DNA of 19,147 bases from NCBI GenBank assembly GCA_033763355.1, contig JANRKT010000194.1:1-19147 (forward strand), in the 5' to 3' direction. Shown here one piece after another: positions 1 to 6,694 of this stretch. The DNA comes from JANRKT01 sp033763355 (lineage in GTDB: Bacteria; Bacteroidota; Bacteroidia; Chitinophagales; Chitinophagaceae). Every line of letters begins with the position of its first letter. Within the stretch, counting starts at the first letter, position 1. Under the pieces are notes generated by a model. It searched no databases and was not told the DNA's origin. It saw only the letters and a program-made list of their open reading frames with translations. Both the position numbers and the translations under genes were made by a program.

Positions 1-2
1 AA

Positions 3-194
3 AGGGCTAAATCAATTGTTGACTTGGCTACAGGGGAAACACCCGTAACCCCTATTGATGAAATTAAAGCGGCTGCATCAGCATTGGGCCGGTTAGGTGG
101 GTTAAAGGGGGGTAAGGCAAGGGCGGAATCTCTGTCAGCTAAAAAACGTTCTGAAATAGCAAAGAAGGCGGCGCAAAAAAGGTGGGGGAAATAA
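3..194 (+). CDS. C-terminal part of a small basic hypothetical protein
   Basis: An open frame runs in from the left edge and stops at 192-194, giving 63 visible residues; the start lies outside the window. It opens with a stretch containing SIVDLATGE, continues through GRLGGLKGGKARAESLS, and ends in a Lys/Arg/Ala-rich helix finishing KKAAQKRWGK. This Gly-Leu-Lys-Gly-Gly-Lys followed by an Ile-Ala-Lys-Lys-Ala-Ala helix is typical of a widespread family of small (about 60-90 aa) basic proteins of unknown role that look able to bind nucleic acid; that comparison is from memory. Probably only about ten N-terminal residues are missing. It converges with the minus-strand operon, with 8 bp between stop codons. 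The function is unknown. Confidence 0.6.
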   Translation, partial: RAKSIVDLATGETPVTPIDEIKAAASALGRLGGLKGGKARAESLSAKKRSEIAKKAAQKRWGK

Positions 195-202
195 AACAAT
201 AT

Positions 203-646
203 TTATTTTGCCAGTTCTATTATTGATTCATTGATAGGCACAAGAGAGTCACCCCTTATTATAGGTAAAATTGCCCCGTGCAACGGTGTGCCTCTAAATT
301 CAGAAAACATAAGACCTCTCATTGTTGATATTGATATTGTTTTTAACACGTTTTCAAACTCCGATGGTATTATGTATTTACGATCCTCACCTCTTTCAAG
401 CGAACTACTTATATCTTTAATAAAAAAACCAAATCCAGCCAGTATTTTTGCAGCTAATTCATTTGTTGATTCTTTCCTTATCTCAACAATAACAAATGTA
501 ACAATAAGGCTTTCTGTTTCATTTACAATAGACTGTGTTTTAAGTTCAAATTTAAAGAGGTCTGCTTCCTGTATTGATATTTTGAATAGATGTTTTTCTA
601 TTATATCAATACCATGCATTCTTATATTATATGTTTTATCCGGCAT
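203..646 (-). CDS. SecB-like protein, candidate chaperone of a TAC module
   Basis: This is a 147-aa protein without signal peptide or membrane segment. The middle has alternating beta-strand-like stretches (KISIQEADLFKFEL, SLIVTFVIVEIRKES, ELAAKILAGFGFFI). The end carries TISISTMRGLMFSEFRG followed by TPLHGAILPII near residues 107-133. In SecB-family proteins, a helix with a basic Arg-Gly-x-x-Phe motif leading to a Leu-Pro strand sits at the same place, so I infer a SecB-like fold. SecB-like proteins in TAC modules hold the antitoxin in a folded state; the classic case is Rv1957 of Mycobacterium tuberculosis. Support here comes mainly from gene order: it is the last gene of a packed operon, 5 nt after the HTH antitoxin stop. 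The similarity is remote and was judged by eye; a Bacteroidota-specific protein of unrelated function remains possible. Confidence 0.5.
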   Translation of the reverse strand: MPDKTYNIRMHGIDIIEKHLFKISIQEADLFKFELKTQSIVNETESLIVTFVIVEIRKESTNELAAKILAGFGFFIKDISSSLERGEDRKYIIPSEFENVLKTISISTMRGLMFSEFRGTPLHGAILPIIRGDSLVPINESIIELAK

Positions 647-651
647 TAAAA

Positions 652-1077
652 TTAATTAGATGATATTAATACAGCCTCTACTTTTGTTTCATCGGCTGGT
701 ATTAAATTAGTGTATGAGTTATAAAATTTTGAATTAACTTTTTGATTGGCAAATGATATTGTTTCTTCTCTGTATATAGGATAAATTTCATAAGTAAGAT
801 TATTTGCATCATTCTTTACAAATGTGTCTAAATCTATAAAATTTACTACAGGCGCTTTATTAACTGACAGAGATAGTTCAACAAGTTTACTGATTTTATG
901 GTCGAAATCCCCTTTTAAAACTTGTGTAACATAACCCCTGCTTACGCCTATCTTATCTGCAAATCCGGTTCTATTAAGATTATTTTTTTTCATATAATTC
1001 TCAATAACCCCATAAAGTTCATTTTGAACTTGAACCATCCAATATTCTTTGCTTCTTAATAAATCTTCACGATTCAT
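652..1077 (-). CDS. XRE-family HTH protein, probable antitoxin with C-terminal extension
   Basis: The 141-aa protein has a Cro/CI-type helix-turn-helix at about residues 35-70: NNLNRTGFADKIGVSRGYVTQVLKG fits the pattern in which the second helix starts at GVSRGYVTQ. A conserved-looking DHKISKLVELSLSV helix follows. After the HTH comes an extension of about 60 residues rich in aromatic and hydrophobic residues (around residues 80-141, including TYEIYPIYREE and KFYNSYTNLIP). Antitoxins of TAC systems carry just such a C-terminal 'chaperone addiction' segment, which makes them depend on the SecB-like partner; assigning that role here is inference. It begins 1 nt after the toxin stop and ends 5 nt before the SecB-like gene, so the three are surely cotranscribed. 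It is the likely ligand of the palindrome at 1509-1528. The DNA is visibly AT-richer than the core genes to the right. Confidence 0.7.
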   Translation of the reverse strand: MNREDLLRSKEYWMVQVQNELYGVIENYMKKNNLNRTGFADKIGVSRGYVTQVLKGDFDHKISKLVELSLSVNKAPVVNFIDLDTFVKNDANNLTYEIYPIYREETISFANQKVNSKFYNSYTNLIPADETKVEAVLISSN

Positions 1078-1078
1078 A

Positions 1079-1504
1079 TTATGTTGTTTTAATGCTTTCT
1101 AAATATTTTGCTTTTAAAGCCCTGAATTGTCTACAATCATCGGTTTGTTTATTTTTATATCCACCTAATATTACTAAAACTTCATTAGGTAATTTAATCC
1201 CATAAGCTCTTAAATCTTGGTACTTAAATTCATATTCTTTTATTACTTCACCAGTGGGCGTAATATCTCTAAATTTGTCTTTTGAAAGACTTTGCAGGTT
1301 TGCTTTCCGATTCATTATAGCAGTAAGACTTCTAAAGGATGATTTATATTTTTCTTCTAAATCTTCCTCATATTGTTTCCATACGCCCTTTACTTCTTTT
1401 AAATCATTGTTTTTTAGGTTAATATTTTCGGGCAAAACAACCAGTTCAAAAAAATGCTGCTTCCCATTAATTGTCTCTATTTTCCTTTTTACAAATTTAC
1501 TCAT
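1079..1504 (-). CDS. Putative RelE/HigB-like toxin, first gene of the TAC-like operon
   Basis: The 141-aa basic protein has no signal peptide. An N-terminal helical half (about residues 30-75, including WKQYEEDLEEKYKSSF) leads to a C-terminal part with FRDITPTG, YEFKYQDLRAYGIKL, then VLVILGGYKNKQTDDCRQF and a final helix. The run of a strand with Tyr and Arg, a hydrophobic strand, Gly-Gly-x-Lys and a closing helix matches the layout of RelE-superfamily mRNA interferases such as HigB. I therefore infer a ribosome-dependent or free RNase toxin, but catalytic residues cannot be fixed without an alignment. Toxin first, HTH antitoxin second is the HigBA order. The start codon lies 4 nt from a perfect palindrome, which fits autoregulation by the antitoxin. 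If it is not a toxin, it is an uncharacterised partner of the HTH protein. Confidence 0.55.
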   Translation of the reverse strand: MSKFVKRKIETINGKQHFFELVVLPENINLKNNDLKEVKGVWKQYEEDLEEKYKSSFRSLTAIMNRKANLQSLSKDKFRDITPTGEVIKEYEFKYQDLRAYGIKLPNEVLVILGGYKNKQTDDCRQFRALKAKYLESIKTT

Positions 1505-1508
1505 ATTT

Positions 1509-1528
1509 TGTTTAGTTACAACTAAACA
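1509..1528. promoter_or_regulatory. Perfect 20-bp palindrome, candidate operator of the TAC-like operon
   Basis: The sequence TGTTTAGTTACAACTAAACA has two perfect 9-bp arms around a 2-bp centre. It starts 4 bp upstream of the toxin ATG (minus strand) and also lies 15 bp before a plus-strand TAccTTTG box at 1544. A palindrome of this size at the promoter of an operon encoding an XRE-type HTH protein is the usual layout of an autoregulatory antitoxin operator. Binding is inferred. Confidence 0.65.
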
Positions 1529-1543
1529 TGATTCTTTTTAACC

Positions 1544-1551
1544 TACCTTTG
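1544..1551 (+). promoter_or_regulatory. TAnnTTTG -7 box facing the transposase gene
   Basis: TACCTTTG matches the Bacteroidota -7 consensus TAnnTTTG exactly. Transcription would start near 1557 and run towards the transposase, with a leader of about 110 nt. The -33 position expected for it falls on or next to the palindrome at 1509-1528, so the HTH protein could affect both directions. No clear -33 box is visible. A 6-bp inverted repeat (CACTTG at 1557-1562, CAAGTG at 1572-1577) sits just downstream. Confidence 0.45.
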
Positions 1552-1614
1552 CGCCCCACTTGTCAAAATACCAAGTGTTTGTGTAAAAGGCAAGGAAATA
1601 GTGATTTTTAAAAT

Positions 1615-2552
1615 AAACTGACCAAAATGCTTGACCGTTCAAGAAAAACACCTTATCTTAGTGGTATGAACACATTACCACTTGAAAAAAGAGCGCAAAT
1701 CATCAGGCTCCTGGTTGAAGGTAACAGCATCAGGTCATGCACCCGTATTGCAGACGTTTCTAAAAACACAGTTACCAAATTGCTGGTTGATATTGGCCGG
1801 GCCTGTCAGACATATCACAGCAATGCTGTTGTTAATGTAAGGTCTGAAAGGGTACAGTGTGACGAAATTTGGAGTTTTGTAGGTTCAAAAGAAAAAAACA
1901 CATCTATTGAAAAGAAAGAAGAGGGTTGCGGGGATGTTTGGACATGGGTAGGGTTAGACGCTGATAGCAAACTGGTGGTATCTTGGCTGGTGGGTGAAAG
2001 GGATGCTGACACGGCTTCTGTATTTATGAATGACTTAGCAGACAGGTTAACCAACAGGATACAGCTAACCACTGACGGCCACAAGGCATATTTAATAGCT
2101 GTTGACAGGGCTTTTGACAACGATATTGATTATGCACAACTGGTAAAGATGTACGGCGGTTCCGATGGCACAAGTGACCAAGAGAGAAAATACAGCCCCA
2201 ATAGTTTTAATGGTTCAAAAAAGACAAGGATTTCGGGTGACCCCATTTCTAAGTTTGTTTCTACTTCTTATGTGGAAAGGCAAAACCTGACTATGAGAAT
2301 GCACATGAGAAGGTTTACAAGATTAACGAATGCTTTCAGTAAGAAACTTGAAAACCATTGCTATGCTATTGCCCTGCATTTTGTTTATTATAACTTCTGT
2401 AAAATACATACATCATTAAGCGTAACACCAGCTATGCAGGCAGGGTTAACTAAAAGGGTAATGACTGTTGAAGATATTGTTAACTTAGTTCCTGCTGAAG
2501 CCCCTAAAAAAAGAGGGTCTTATAAAAAGAAAGGTGAAATTTCAAACTGACC
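1615..2552 (+). mobile_element. IS1-like insertion element, boundaries uncertain
   Basis: A complete transposase gene is present. The only boundary hint is a 9-bp direct repeat, AAACTGACC, at 1615-1623 and 2544-2552. Nine bases is a usual target-duplication size for IS1. However, the right copy overlaps the stop codon, leaving no space for a right terminal inverted repeat, and I found no convincing terminal inverted repeats. The limits given are therefore only the extent of that repeat; the true ends may lie outside it. Confidence 0.3.
1666..2550 (+). CDS. IS1-family-type DDE transposase, intact
   Basis: From ATG 1666 the protein is 294 aa. The N-terminus (about residues 5-40) has a helix-turn-helix: KRAQIIRLLVEGNSIRS and ADVSKNTVTKLL. 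The DDE catalytic core follows, with Asp66 in VQCDEIWSF, Asp137 in LTTDGHKAY and Glu204 in SYVERQNLTMR. Next come MRRFTRLTNAFSKK and a helix ending FCKIH. A basic tail (KKRGSYKKKG) closes it. It catalyses cut or copy transposition of its element. I prefer ATG 1666 (MNTLPLEKRAQ) because relatives of this Bacteroidota group start there; ATG 1627 would add 13 residues without similarity. Nothing is broken: one frame, all three acidic residues present, no frameshift of the kind seen in classical IS1 insA/insB. It converges on the T9SS cargo gene. Confidence 0.9.
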   Translation: MNTLPLEKRAQIIRLLVEGNSIRSCTRIADVSKNTVTKLLVDIGRACQTYHSNAVVNVRSERVQCDEIWSFVGSKEKNTSIEKKEEGCGDVWTWVGLDADSKLVVSWLVGERDADTASVFMNDLADRLTNRIQLTTDGHKAYLIAVDRAFDNDIDYAQLVKMYGGSDGTSDQERKYSPNSFNGSKKTRISGDPISKFVSTSYVERQNLTMRMHMRRFTRLTNAFSKKLENHCYAIALHFVYYNFCKIHTSLSVTPAMQAGLTKRVMTVEDIVNLVPAEAPKKRGSYKKKGEISN

Positions 2553-2591
2553 CACTACCCTGTGTTTTTATGCTCAGTTATAAAATCAAAA

Positions 2592-3773
2592 TTATTGTAT
2601 ACCCAGCCTTGTAACCTGTTGTTCCCCGCTGCTGTGGTTTTTTACCCTTATCCAGTAAACGCCTTTCTGGTAATGTTGCCTGAAGTTCATCTGCAGGTTT
2701 TCCCCCTTATTCATGATTGCCTGGTAAGTTTCCATTACCTGCCCGGCATTAGTAATGATATCAACAGAAATTTTACCGCTTTGGGGGCTTTCAAAATACA
2801 GGTTAATTTTTCCGGAAGCCGGGTTGGGGTAAATGCCATACTTCACCGAGCCATTGACGTCGAGTATTACTGAACGTACAGGCGAATAGCTTGTTTTTCC
2901 TGCCCTGTCAGTTTGTTTTATCCGGAAAAAAAGGCGGCCCGAAGCGCCGGGTACAAGATCGTAATTGTATTGGTATTTTGCCGTTCCTCCTGCGGCTGCA
3001 TTCATGCTGTTTACTGCTGTAAAGTCAGTGCCGTTTTTGCTCAGTTCAACCATGTAATTGTTTTTGCTTTCTTCATTTTCAGTAAGCCATTGCAGCAGCA
3101 CCTGGTTGCTTTTTCTTGTTGCAGAAAACTGTTTAAGGTTTGAACGCAGAATTGAGTTGGGGCACCAGTAATAAACCAGTCTCACATTAAGCCTTGAGTA
3201 AGCCCTCACCACAAGTGTATAGTTGCTGCTGCCCTGGATGAGCGTGGATGTGGCCGTATTCAGGTAATCAAATGTTACATTTCCGGCGCCAACATAAGGG
3301 GCGGAACCTGTTTGTGTTTTTTCAGCATACTTGTTATTGAAAAGCGTATCAGGCCCGATGTGCACTTCATCAGCCGTGCCCACTGGGTCTTTGGGGCCGA
3401 GGTCATATGGACCATAATCAACATTTGGAGAAAGTGTGTTGGACACAAAACCGCTTGGCCCGCTGAATCTTGACCTGCGGAAAATTTCAAAAAGATAGGT
3501 GGAGGCAAAGCTTTCTTCGTTCAGGATATCAAGCGTCATAACGGTAGTTACATTGCTGCTTAACGTAAAGCAGTTAAGCGTACCAATAGACGGATTGAAT
3601 TGCGGAAAAACAATGCTGGTGTTAGCTGCTGTAATCGAATCGAAATATTGCTGGTGAACTACTGAGTCAACGGGGTCACCGCCGGCGCAGCTGCATTGTG
3701 CTGAGGTTTGTTTTGGGATGCAGGCAATAATAAATGTGCCAATAACACATACCAATAAGTACAGTTGTTTCAT
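2592..3773 (-). CDS. Secreted T9SS cargo protein, choice-of-anchor E-like domain plus type A sorting domain
   Basis: The 393-aa protein has an N-terminal signal peptide (residues 1-25, hydrophobic LLVCVIGTFIIACI, cleavage near TSAQ) followed by Cys-Ser-Cys. Residues about 40-205 form a beta-rich domain with FDSITAANTSIVFPQF near its start and DYGPYDLG further on, which resembles choice-of-anchor E domains. Residues about 215-305 look like an FN3-type region (VLLQWLTENEESKNNYMVELS, RLFFRIKQTDRAGKTSYSP). The last 80 residues are a classic type A sorting domain: YGIYPNPASGKINLYF, then GVYWIRV and a closing basic strand. Such proteins cross the outer membrane through the type IX system and end up released or surface-attached. 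Neighbouring gldC is consistent with a gliding/T9SS organism. Its ligand or activity is unknown. It is transcribed divergently from the glycosyltransferase. Confidence 0.85.
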   Translation of the reverse strand: MKQLYLLVCVIGTFIIACIPKQTSAQCSCAGGDPVDSVVHQQYFDSITAANTSIVFPQFNPSIGTLNCFTLSSNVTTVMTLDILNEESFASTYLFEIFRRSRFSGPSGFVSNTLSPNVDYGPYDLGPKDPVGTADEVHIGPDTLFNNKYAEKTQTGSAPYVGAGNVTFDYLNTATSTLIQGSSNYTLVVRAYSRLNVRLVYYWCPNSILRSNLKQFSATRKSNQVLLQWLTENEESKNNYMVELSKNGTDFTAVNSMNAAAGGTAKYQYNYDLVPGASGRLFFRIKQTDRAGKTSYSPVRSVILDVNGSVKYGIYPNPASGKINLYFESPQSGKISVDIITNAGQVMETYQAIMNKGENLQMNFRQHYQKGVYWIRVKNHSSGEQQVTRLGIQ

Positions 3774-3824
3774 AGATACCTGGATTTATAATCGTTATCA
3801 ATAGGTCTGGACTCAATCATAAAA

Positions 3825-3841
3825 GTACTCCGGCTGAGTAC
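3825..3841. promoter_or_regulatory. Inverted repeat in the divergent intergenic region
   Basis: GTACTC, five bases, GAGTAC form a perfect 6-bp inverted repeat. It lies 52 bp before the T9SS cargo start and about 145 bp before the glycosyltransferase. A second short repeat (CTGCA, 5 bp, TGCAG) is at 3904-3918. Either could be a regulator site; neither resembles a motif I know. The rest of the 211-bp gap holds nothing else I can name. Confidence 0.3.
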
Positions 3842-3960
3842 CAATGTCAAGTTGATTGCGGGATTTACGGTAATTTCAGGTGAAACCACTTTGACCCCTT
3901 AATCTGCAGTTAATGCAGCAAAATTTCTGCCAGCTCCTGTTTTCTCAATAGAGTTTCTGT

Positions 3961-3968
3961 TACATTTG
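3961..3968 (+). promoter_or_regulatory. TAnnTTTG -7 box of the glycosyltransferase gene
   Basis: TACATTTG is an exact match to the Bacteroidota -7 consensus, 16 bp before ATG 3985. The transcript would have a leader of only about 10 nt, which argues for the ATG start over the TTG at 3976. No strong -33 TTTG is visible. Confidence 0.5.
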
Positions 3969-3984
3969 CAAGCCATTGAAAGAC

Positions 3985-5109
3985 ATGCGTATTGCGATTA
4001 ATGCCCGCTTTTTAGCCTATCCCTACAGCGAAGGTTATGGTAATTTTATACGAGAAATCGGTTACCGCCTTGCCGTTGGACACCCTGAAACTGAATTTAT
4101 CTTCATATACGACAAAGCACCTGTAAAGGAGCTAAAAGAATACCCGAATATTAAAAATGTGGTTATTGGCCCGGCAGCCCGCCACCCCGTTTTATGGAAG
4201 TATTGGTACGATTACCGGCTGCCTGCTGCATTAAAAAAATATAAAGCAGATGTTTTTTTAAGCGCCGATGGTTTCTGTTCATTAAGAAGCAAAGTTCCGC
4301 AGTGCCTTGTTGTGCACGACCTTGCTTTTTTGCATTACCCGCATTTTATCCCTTCATTGCATTATTGGTATTACAAAAGATATACACCCCGTTACCTTAA
4401 AAAAGCAAAACAGGTCATTACTGTATCGGAATTTTCAAAAAAAGATATTATTGATCATTATCACATTCCTGTTGAAAAAATTGATGTGGTTTACAATGCG
4501 GCAGGCAGCGGTTTTCATCCGGCAGATGAAAGGGTAAAGGAAGAGTTTAAAATGAAATATGCTGATGGAAAGGAATATTTCTTTTTTGCAGGGGCAATTC
4601 ACCCCCGGAAAAATTTAATGGGCCTGCTGAAAGCCTTTTCCTGGTTTAAGAAAAGGCAGCAGAGCAACATGAAGCTGATAATTGCCGGCCGCCTTGCATG
4701 GGATTATGAAGAACTGGTGGAATCGCTTAAAACTTTTCGCTTCAGGGATGATGTTAAACTGACAGGTTATTTGCCTGCTGATGAAATAAGCGGTTTAATG
4801 GCATCTGCCTATGCATTGGTTTATCCCAGCTATTTTGAAGGGTTTGGTATGCCGGTTCTTGAAGCCATGCAATCAGGTGTTCCTGTTATTGCTTCACAAA
4901 CCAGCGCCATACCGGAAGTGGCCGGTAAGGCCGCTTTACTGGTTAACCCGGATAGCCATGAAGAAACCGGGCAGGCCATGGCATTATTGTATAAAGATGA
5001 AACCCTCCGCAGCAAACTTATTATTGAAGGTTTTGAAAGGGCCAAACAATTCAGCTGGGAAAAATCGGCCACACAAATATGGGAATTGCTGATTAAGACG
5101 GCATCCTGA
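3985..5109 (+). CDS. Glycosyltransferase family 4 (GT-B fold)
   Basis: The protein is 374 aa from ATG 3985. The N-terminal half (MRIAINARFL, later a VVHDLAFLHYP segment and TVSEFSKKDI) is the acceptor-side Rossmann domain typical of GT4 mannosyl- or glucosyltransferases. The C-terminal half has FFFAGAIHPRKNL (about residue 200), KLIIAG, LTGYLPADE, and the nucleotide-sugar site EGFGMPVLE, the E-x7-E motif with Glu285 and Glu293, followed by GVPVIASQTSAIPEV. It should transfer a sugar from an activated donor to a polysaccharide, lipid-linked or protein glycan in the cytoplasm. The exact sugar cannot be told. It stands without other glycan genes, 48 bp ahead of gldC, which has its own promoter box. 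TTG 3976 would add three residues; ATG is preferred. Confidence 0.9.
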   Translation: MRIAINARFLAYPYSEGYGNFIREIGYRLAVGHPETEFIFIYDKAPVKELKEYPNIKNVVIGPAARHPVLWKYWYDYRLPAALKKYKADVFLSADGFCSLRSKVPQCLVVHDLAFLHYPHFIPSLHYWYYKRYTPRYLKKAKQVITVSEFSKKDIIDHYHIPVEKIDVVYNAAGSGFHPADERVKEEFKMKYADGKEYFFFAGAIHPRKNLMGLLKAFSWFKKRQQSNMKLIIAGRLAWDYEELVESLKTFRFRDDVKLTGYLPADEISGLMASAYALVYPSYFEGFGMPVLEAMQSGVPVIASQTSAIPEVAGKAALLVNPDSHEETGQAMALLYKDETLRSKLIIEGFERAKQFSWEKSATQIWELLIKTAS

Positions 5110-5122
5110 AAATTTTAAACGT

Positions 5123-5130
5123 TAATTTTG
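5123..5130 (+). promoter_or_regulatory. TAnnTTTG -7 box of gldC
   Basis: TAATTTTG matches TAnnTTTG exactly and lies about 27 bp before the gldC start. It suggests that gldC-yqeY-cvpA form a transcription unit separate from the glycosyltransferase. Confidence 0.5.
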
Positions 5131-5157
5131 CTGTTTTTGCACCAATAACACATGCTG

Positions 5158-5505
5158 ATGAACCAATCTACTATTATTATTGATGTGGCCCTTGACCAGA
5201 ATAAGATTCCCGAACAGATCAGCTGGAGTGCAGGCGGCTCCACGGCAGAGCAGGCACAAAAGGCAAAAGCAGTTATGGTTTCTTTCTGGGATGGAAATGA
5301 TAAAGCCGCTTTGCGCCTTGATTTATGGACAAAAGATATGATGGTGGATGAAATGACAGATTTCTTTTACCAGACATTGATGACAATGGCTGATACATAC
5401 AGCAGGGCCACACACCGGGAAGAACTGGTTGGGGAAATGAAAAGTTTTGCAAAGCAGTTTTATAAAAAATCAAAGGAACTGCAGGAAAAAGAAAATGTAA
5501 AATGA
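5158..5505 (+). CDS. gldC: Gliding motility protein GldC
   Basis: The 115-aa cytoplasmic protein has no signal peptide. It opens with STIIIDVALDQNKIPEQISW and continues with a conserved core, VSFWDGNDKAALRLDLWTKDM near residues 40-60, followed by MVDEMTDFFYQTLMTMADTYSRAT, which is characteristic of GldC. GldC supports gliding motility in Flavobacterium, where it is helpful but not essential, and it occurs in many non-gliding Bacteroidota. Its biochemical role is not settled. Two in-frame ATGs exist (5152 and 5158); the second gives the length and N-terminus usual for the family. The stop overlaps ATG 5502 of the longer yqeY frame by ATGA, pointing to cotranscription with yqeY and cvpA. Confidence 0.88.
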   Translation: MNQSTIIIDVALDQNKIPEQISWSAGGSTAEQAQKAKAVMVSFWDGNDKAALRLDLWTKDMMVDEMTDFFYQTLMTMADTYSRATHREELVGEMKSFAKQFYKKSKELQEKENVK

Positions 5506-5552
5506 ACAGTTACGATATCTTAAATTCTGAATTAAATAGTACAGGTAACGGT

Positions 5553-6005
5553 ATGTCACTCGAAAAACAAATAAACGACCAGCTTAAAGCCGCCATGCTG
5601 GCAAAAGATGAAAAAACAACAAGGGGCTTGCGTGCAGTAAAAGCTGCTATTTTACTTGCCAAATCATCAGAAGGCGCCGCCGGTGAATTAAAAGAAGAAG
5701 ATGAACTGAAGCTGTTGCAGAAACTTGTTAAACAAAGGAAAGAATCGCTTGAAATATTTGAGCAGCAAAACCGTGCTGATTTAGCAAAGAAAGAACAGGA
5801 GGAAATTGAAGTAATTGAAAAGTTTTTGCCAAAGCAGCTTACGGCTGATGAGCTTAAGACCATTCTTGCAAAAATTGTTGCTGATACCGGCGCATCTTCG
5901 CCGGCCGATATGGGAAAGGTAATGGGTGCAGCAACCAAACAACTGGCCGGCAAAGCAGATGGCAAAGCTATTTCAGCGCTGGTAAAAGAATTACTTTCAA
6001 AATAA
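5553..6005 (+). CDS. GatB/YqeY domain protein
   Basis: The 150-aa protein from ATG 5553 (MSLEKQINDQLKAAMLAKDE) equals the usual YqeY length and start. Helical N-terminal half includes TTRGLRAVKAAI and LQKLVKQRKESLEIFEQQ. The family signature EIEVIEKFLPKQL lies near residue 90, and the C-terminal domain ends ADMGKVMGAATKQLAGKADGKAISALVKELL, as in the GatB tail domain that touches tRNA. YqeY is a free-standing homologue of that tail; its own role is unproven, with a tRNA-related function assumed. An upstream ATG at 5502 overlapping the gldC stop would add 17 residues without similarity; translational coupling from there cannot be excluded. cvpA begins 6 bp after the stop. Confidence 0.88.
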   Translation: MSLEKQINDQLKAAMLAKDEKTTRGLRAVKAAILLAKSSEGAAGELKEEDELKLLQKLVKQRKESLEIFEQQNRADLAKKEQEEIEVIEKFLPKQLTADELKTILAKIVADTGASSPADMGKVMGAATKQLAGKADGKAISALVKELLSK

Positions 6006-6011
6006 AGGTGC

Positions 6012-6554
6012 ATGTGGATTGATATTGTATTTGCAGTCATTCTGGTTGCTGCAGTTGTTAAAGGGTTAAGGCAGGGCCTGATTGTTTCTCTTTTTTCATT
6101 TGCCGGCCTGTTCATCGGCCTTGCAGCTGCATTAAAACTATCTTCCGTGCTTGCGGTTTACCTGCGTCAAAAATCACAATGGGAAAGCCACTGGTGGCCT
6201 TTTATTTCTTTTATTATTATTTTTCTTGTGGTAATGCTTGTGGTAAGATGGGTGGCGGGGATGATTGAAAAAACGGTGGAGTTTGCTTTTATGGGGTGGA
6301 TCAATAAACTTGGGGGTTTTTTATTATATGCCTGCCTGTACACCATCATCTTCAGTATTGTATTGTTTTATGCCACAAGAATGAACCTGGTGAAGGAAGA
6401 AACAAAGCGGCAGTCGAAAGTATATTCATACATAGAGCCGTGGGGGCCTGCGGCAATCAGCGGGCTGGGAAAAGTAATACCCGGCCTGACGAATGTATTT
6501 GAAGACCTTCAGCAATTTTTCAAAGAAGCAGGCGATAAAATAAAGCCGCAATAA
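6012..6554 (+). CDS. CvpA-family inner membrane protein
   Basis: The 180-aa protein has about four membrane segments: residues 3-20 (IVFAVILVAAVVKGL), 24-50 (LIVSLFSFAGLFIGLAAALKL), 62-82 (WPFISFIIIFLVVMLVVRWVA), and 103-121 (LYACLYTIIFSIVLFYATR). The start, WIDIVFAVILVAAVVKGLRQG, with its Lys-Gly-x-Arg-x-Gly after the first helix, and the later INKLGG are family hallmarks. The last 50 residues are soluble (EPWGPAAISGLGKVIPG). CvpA is needed for colicin V production in E. coli and for bile-salt and envelope resistance in other bacteria; the molecular function is unknown. It is the last gene of the gldC-yqeY-cvpA unit; 140 bp separate it from the hydrolase gene. Confidence 0.85.
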   Translation: MWIDIVFAVILVAAVVKGLRQGLIVSLFSFAGLFIGLAAALKLSSVLAVYLRQKSQWESHWWPFISFIIIFLVVMLVVRWVAGMIEKTVEFAFMGWINKLGGFLLYACLYTIIFSIVLFYATRMNLVKEETKRQSKVYSYIEPWGPAAISGLGKVIPGLTNVFEDLQQFFKEAGDKIKPQ

Positions 6555-6694
6555 CAGAAACCTGTCATGGCATCATTGTAAACAGCGCCAAATCAGGTAA
6601 AACCGGGCAGCATTATTTTCTTTACCCTTTCGTTCAGTATTTGACCGGAAAAAATTACTTTAGCATTTAACTGGCTGATTAAGACAGATTGCTG

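Noticed and set aside
231..659. Plus-strand frame of 142 codons opposite the SecB-like gene
   Set aside because: It is the shadow of the minus-strand gene, with no family resemblance, and would break a tightly packed operon.
3976..3984. TTG start for the glycosyltransferase
   Set aside because: ATG 3985 gives the usual MRIAINARF start, and the -7 box position fits it better.
5510..6115. Minus-strand frame of 201 codons opposite yqeY and the start of cvpA
   Set aside because: Ser/Phe-rich translation typical of an antisense shadow; both plus-strand genes are clear family members.
6689..6694. TTG start for the hydrolase
   Set aside because: An in-frame ATG lies two codons later; the extra residues have no support.
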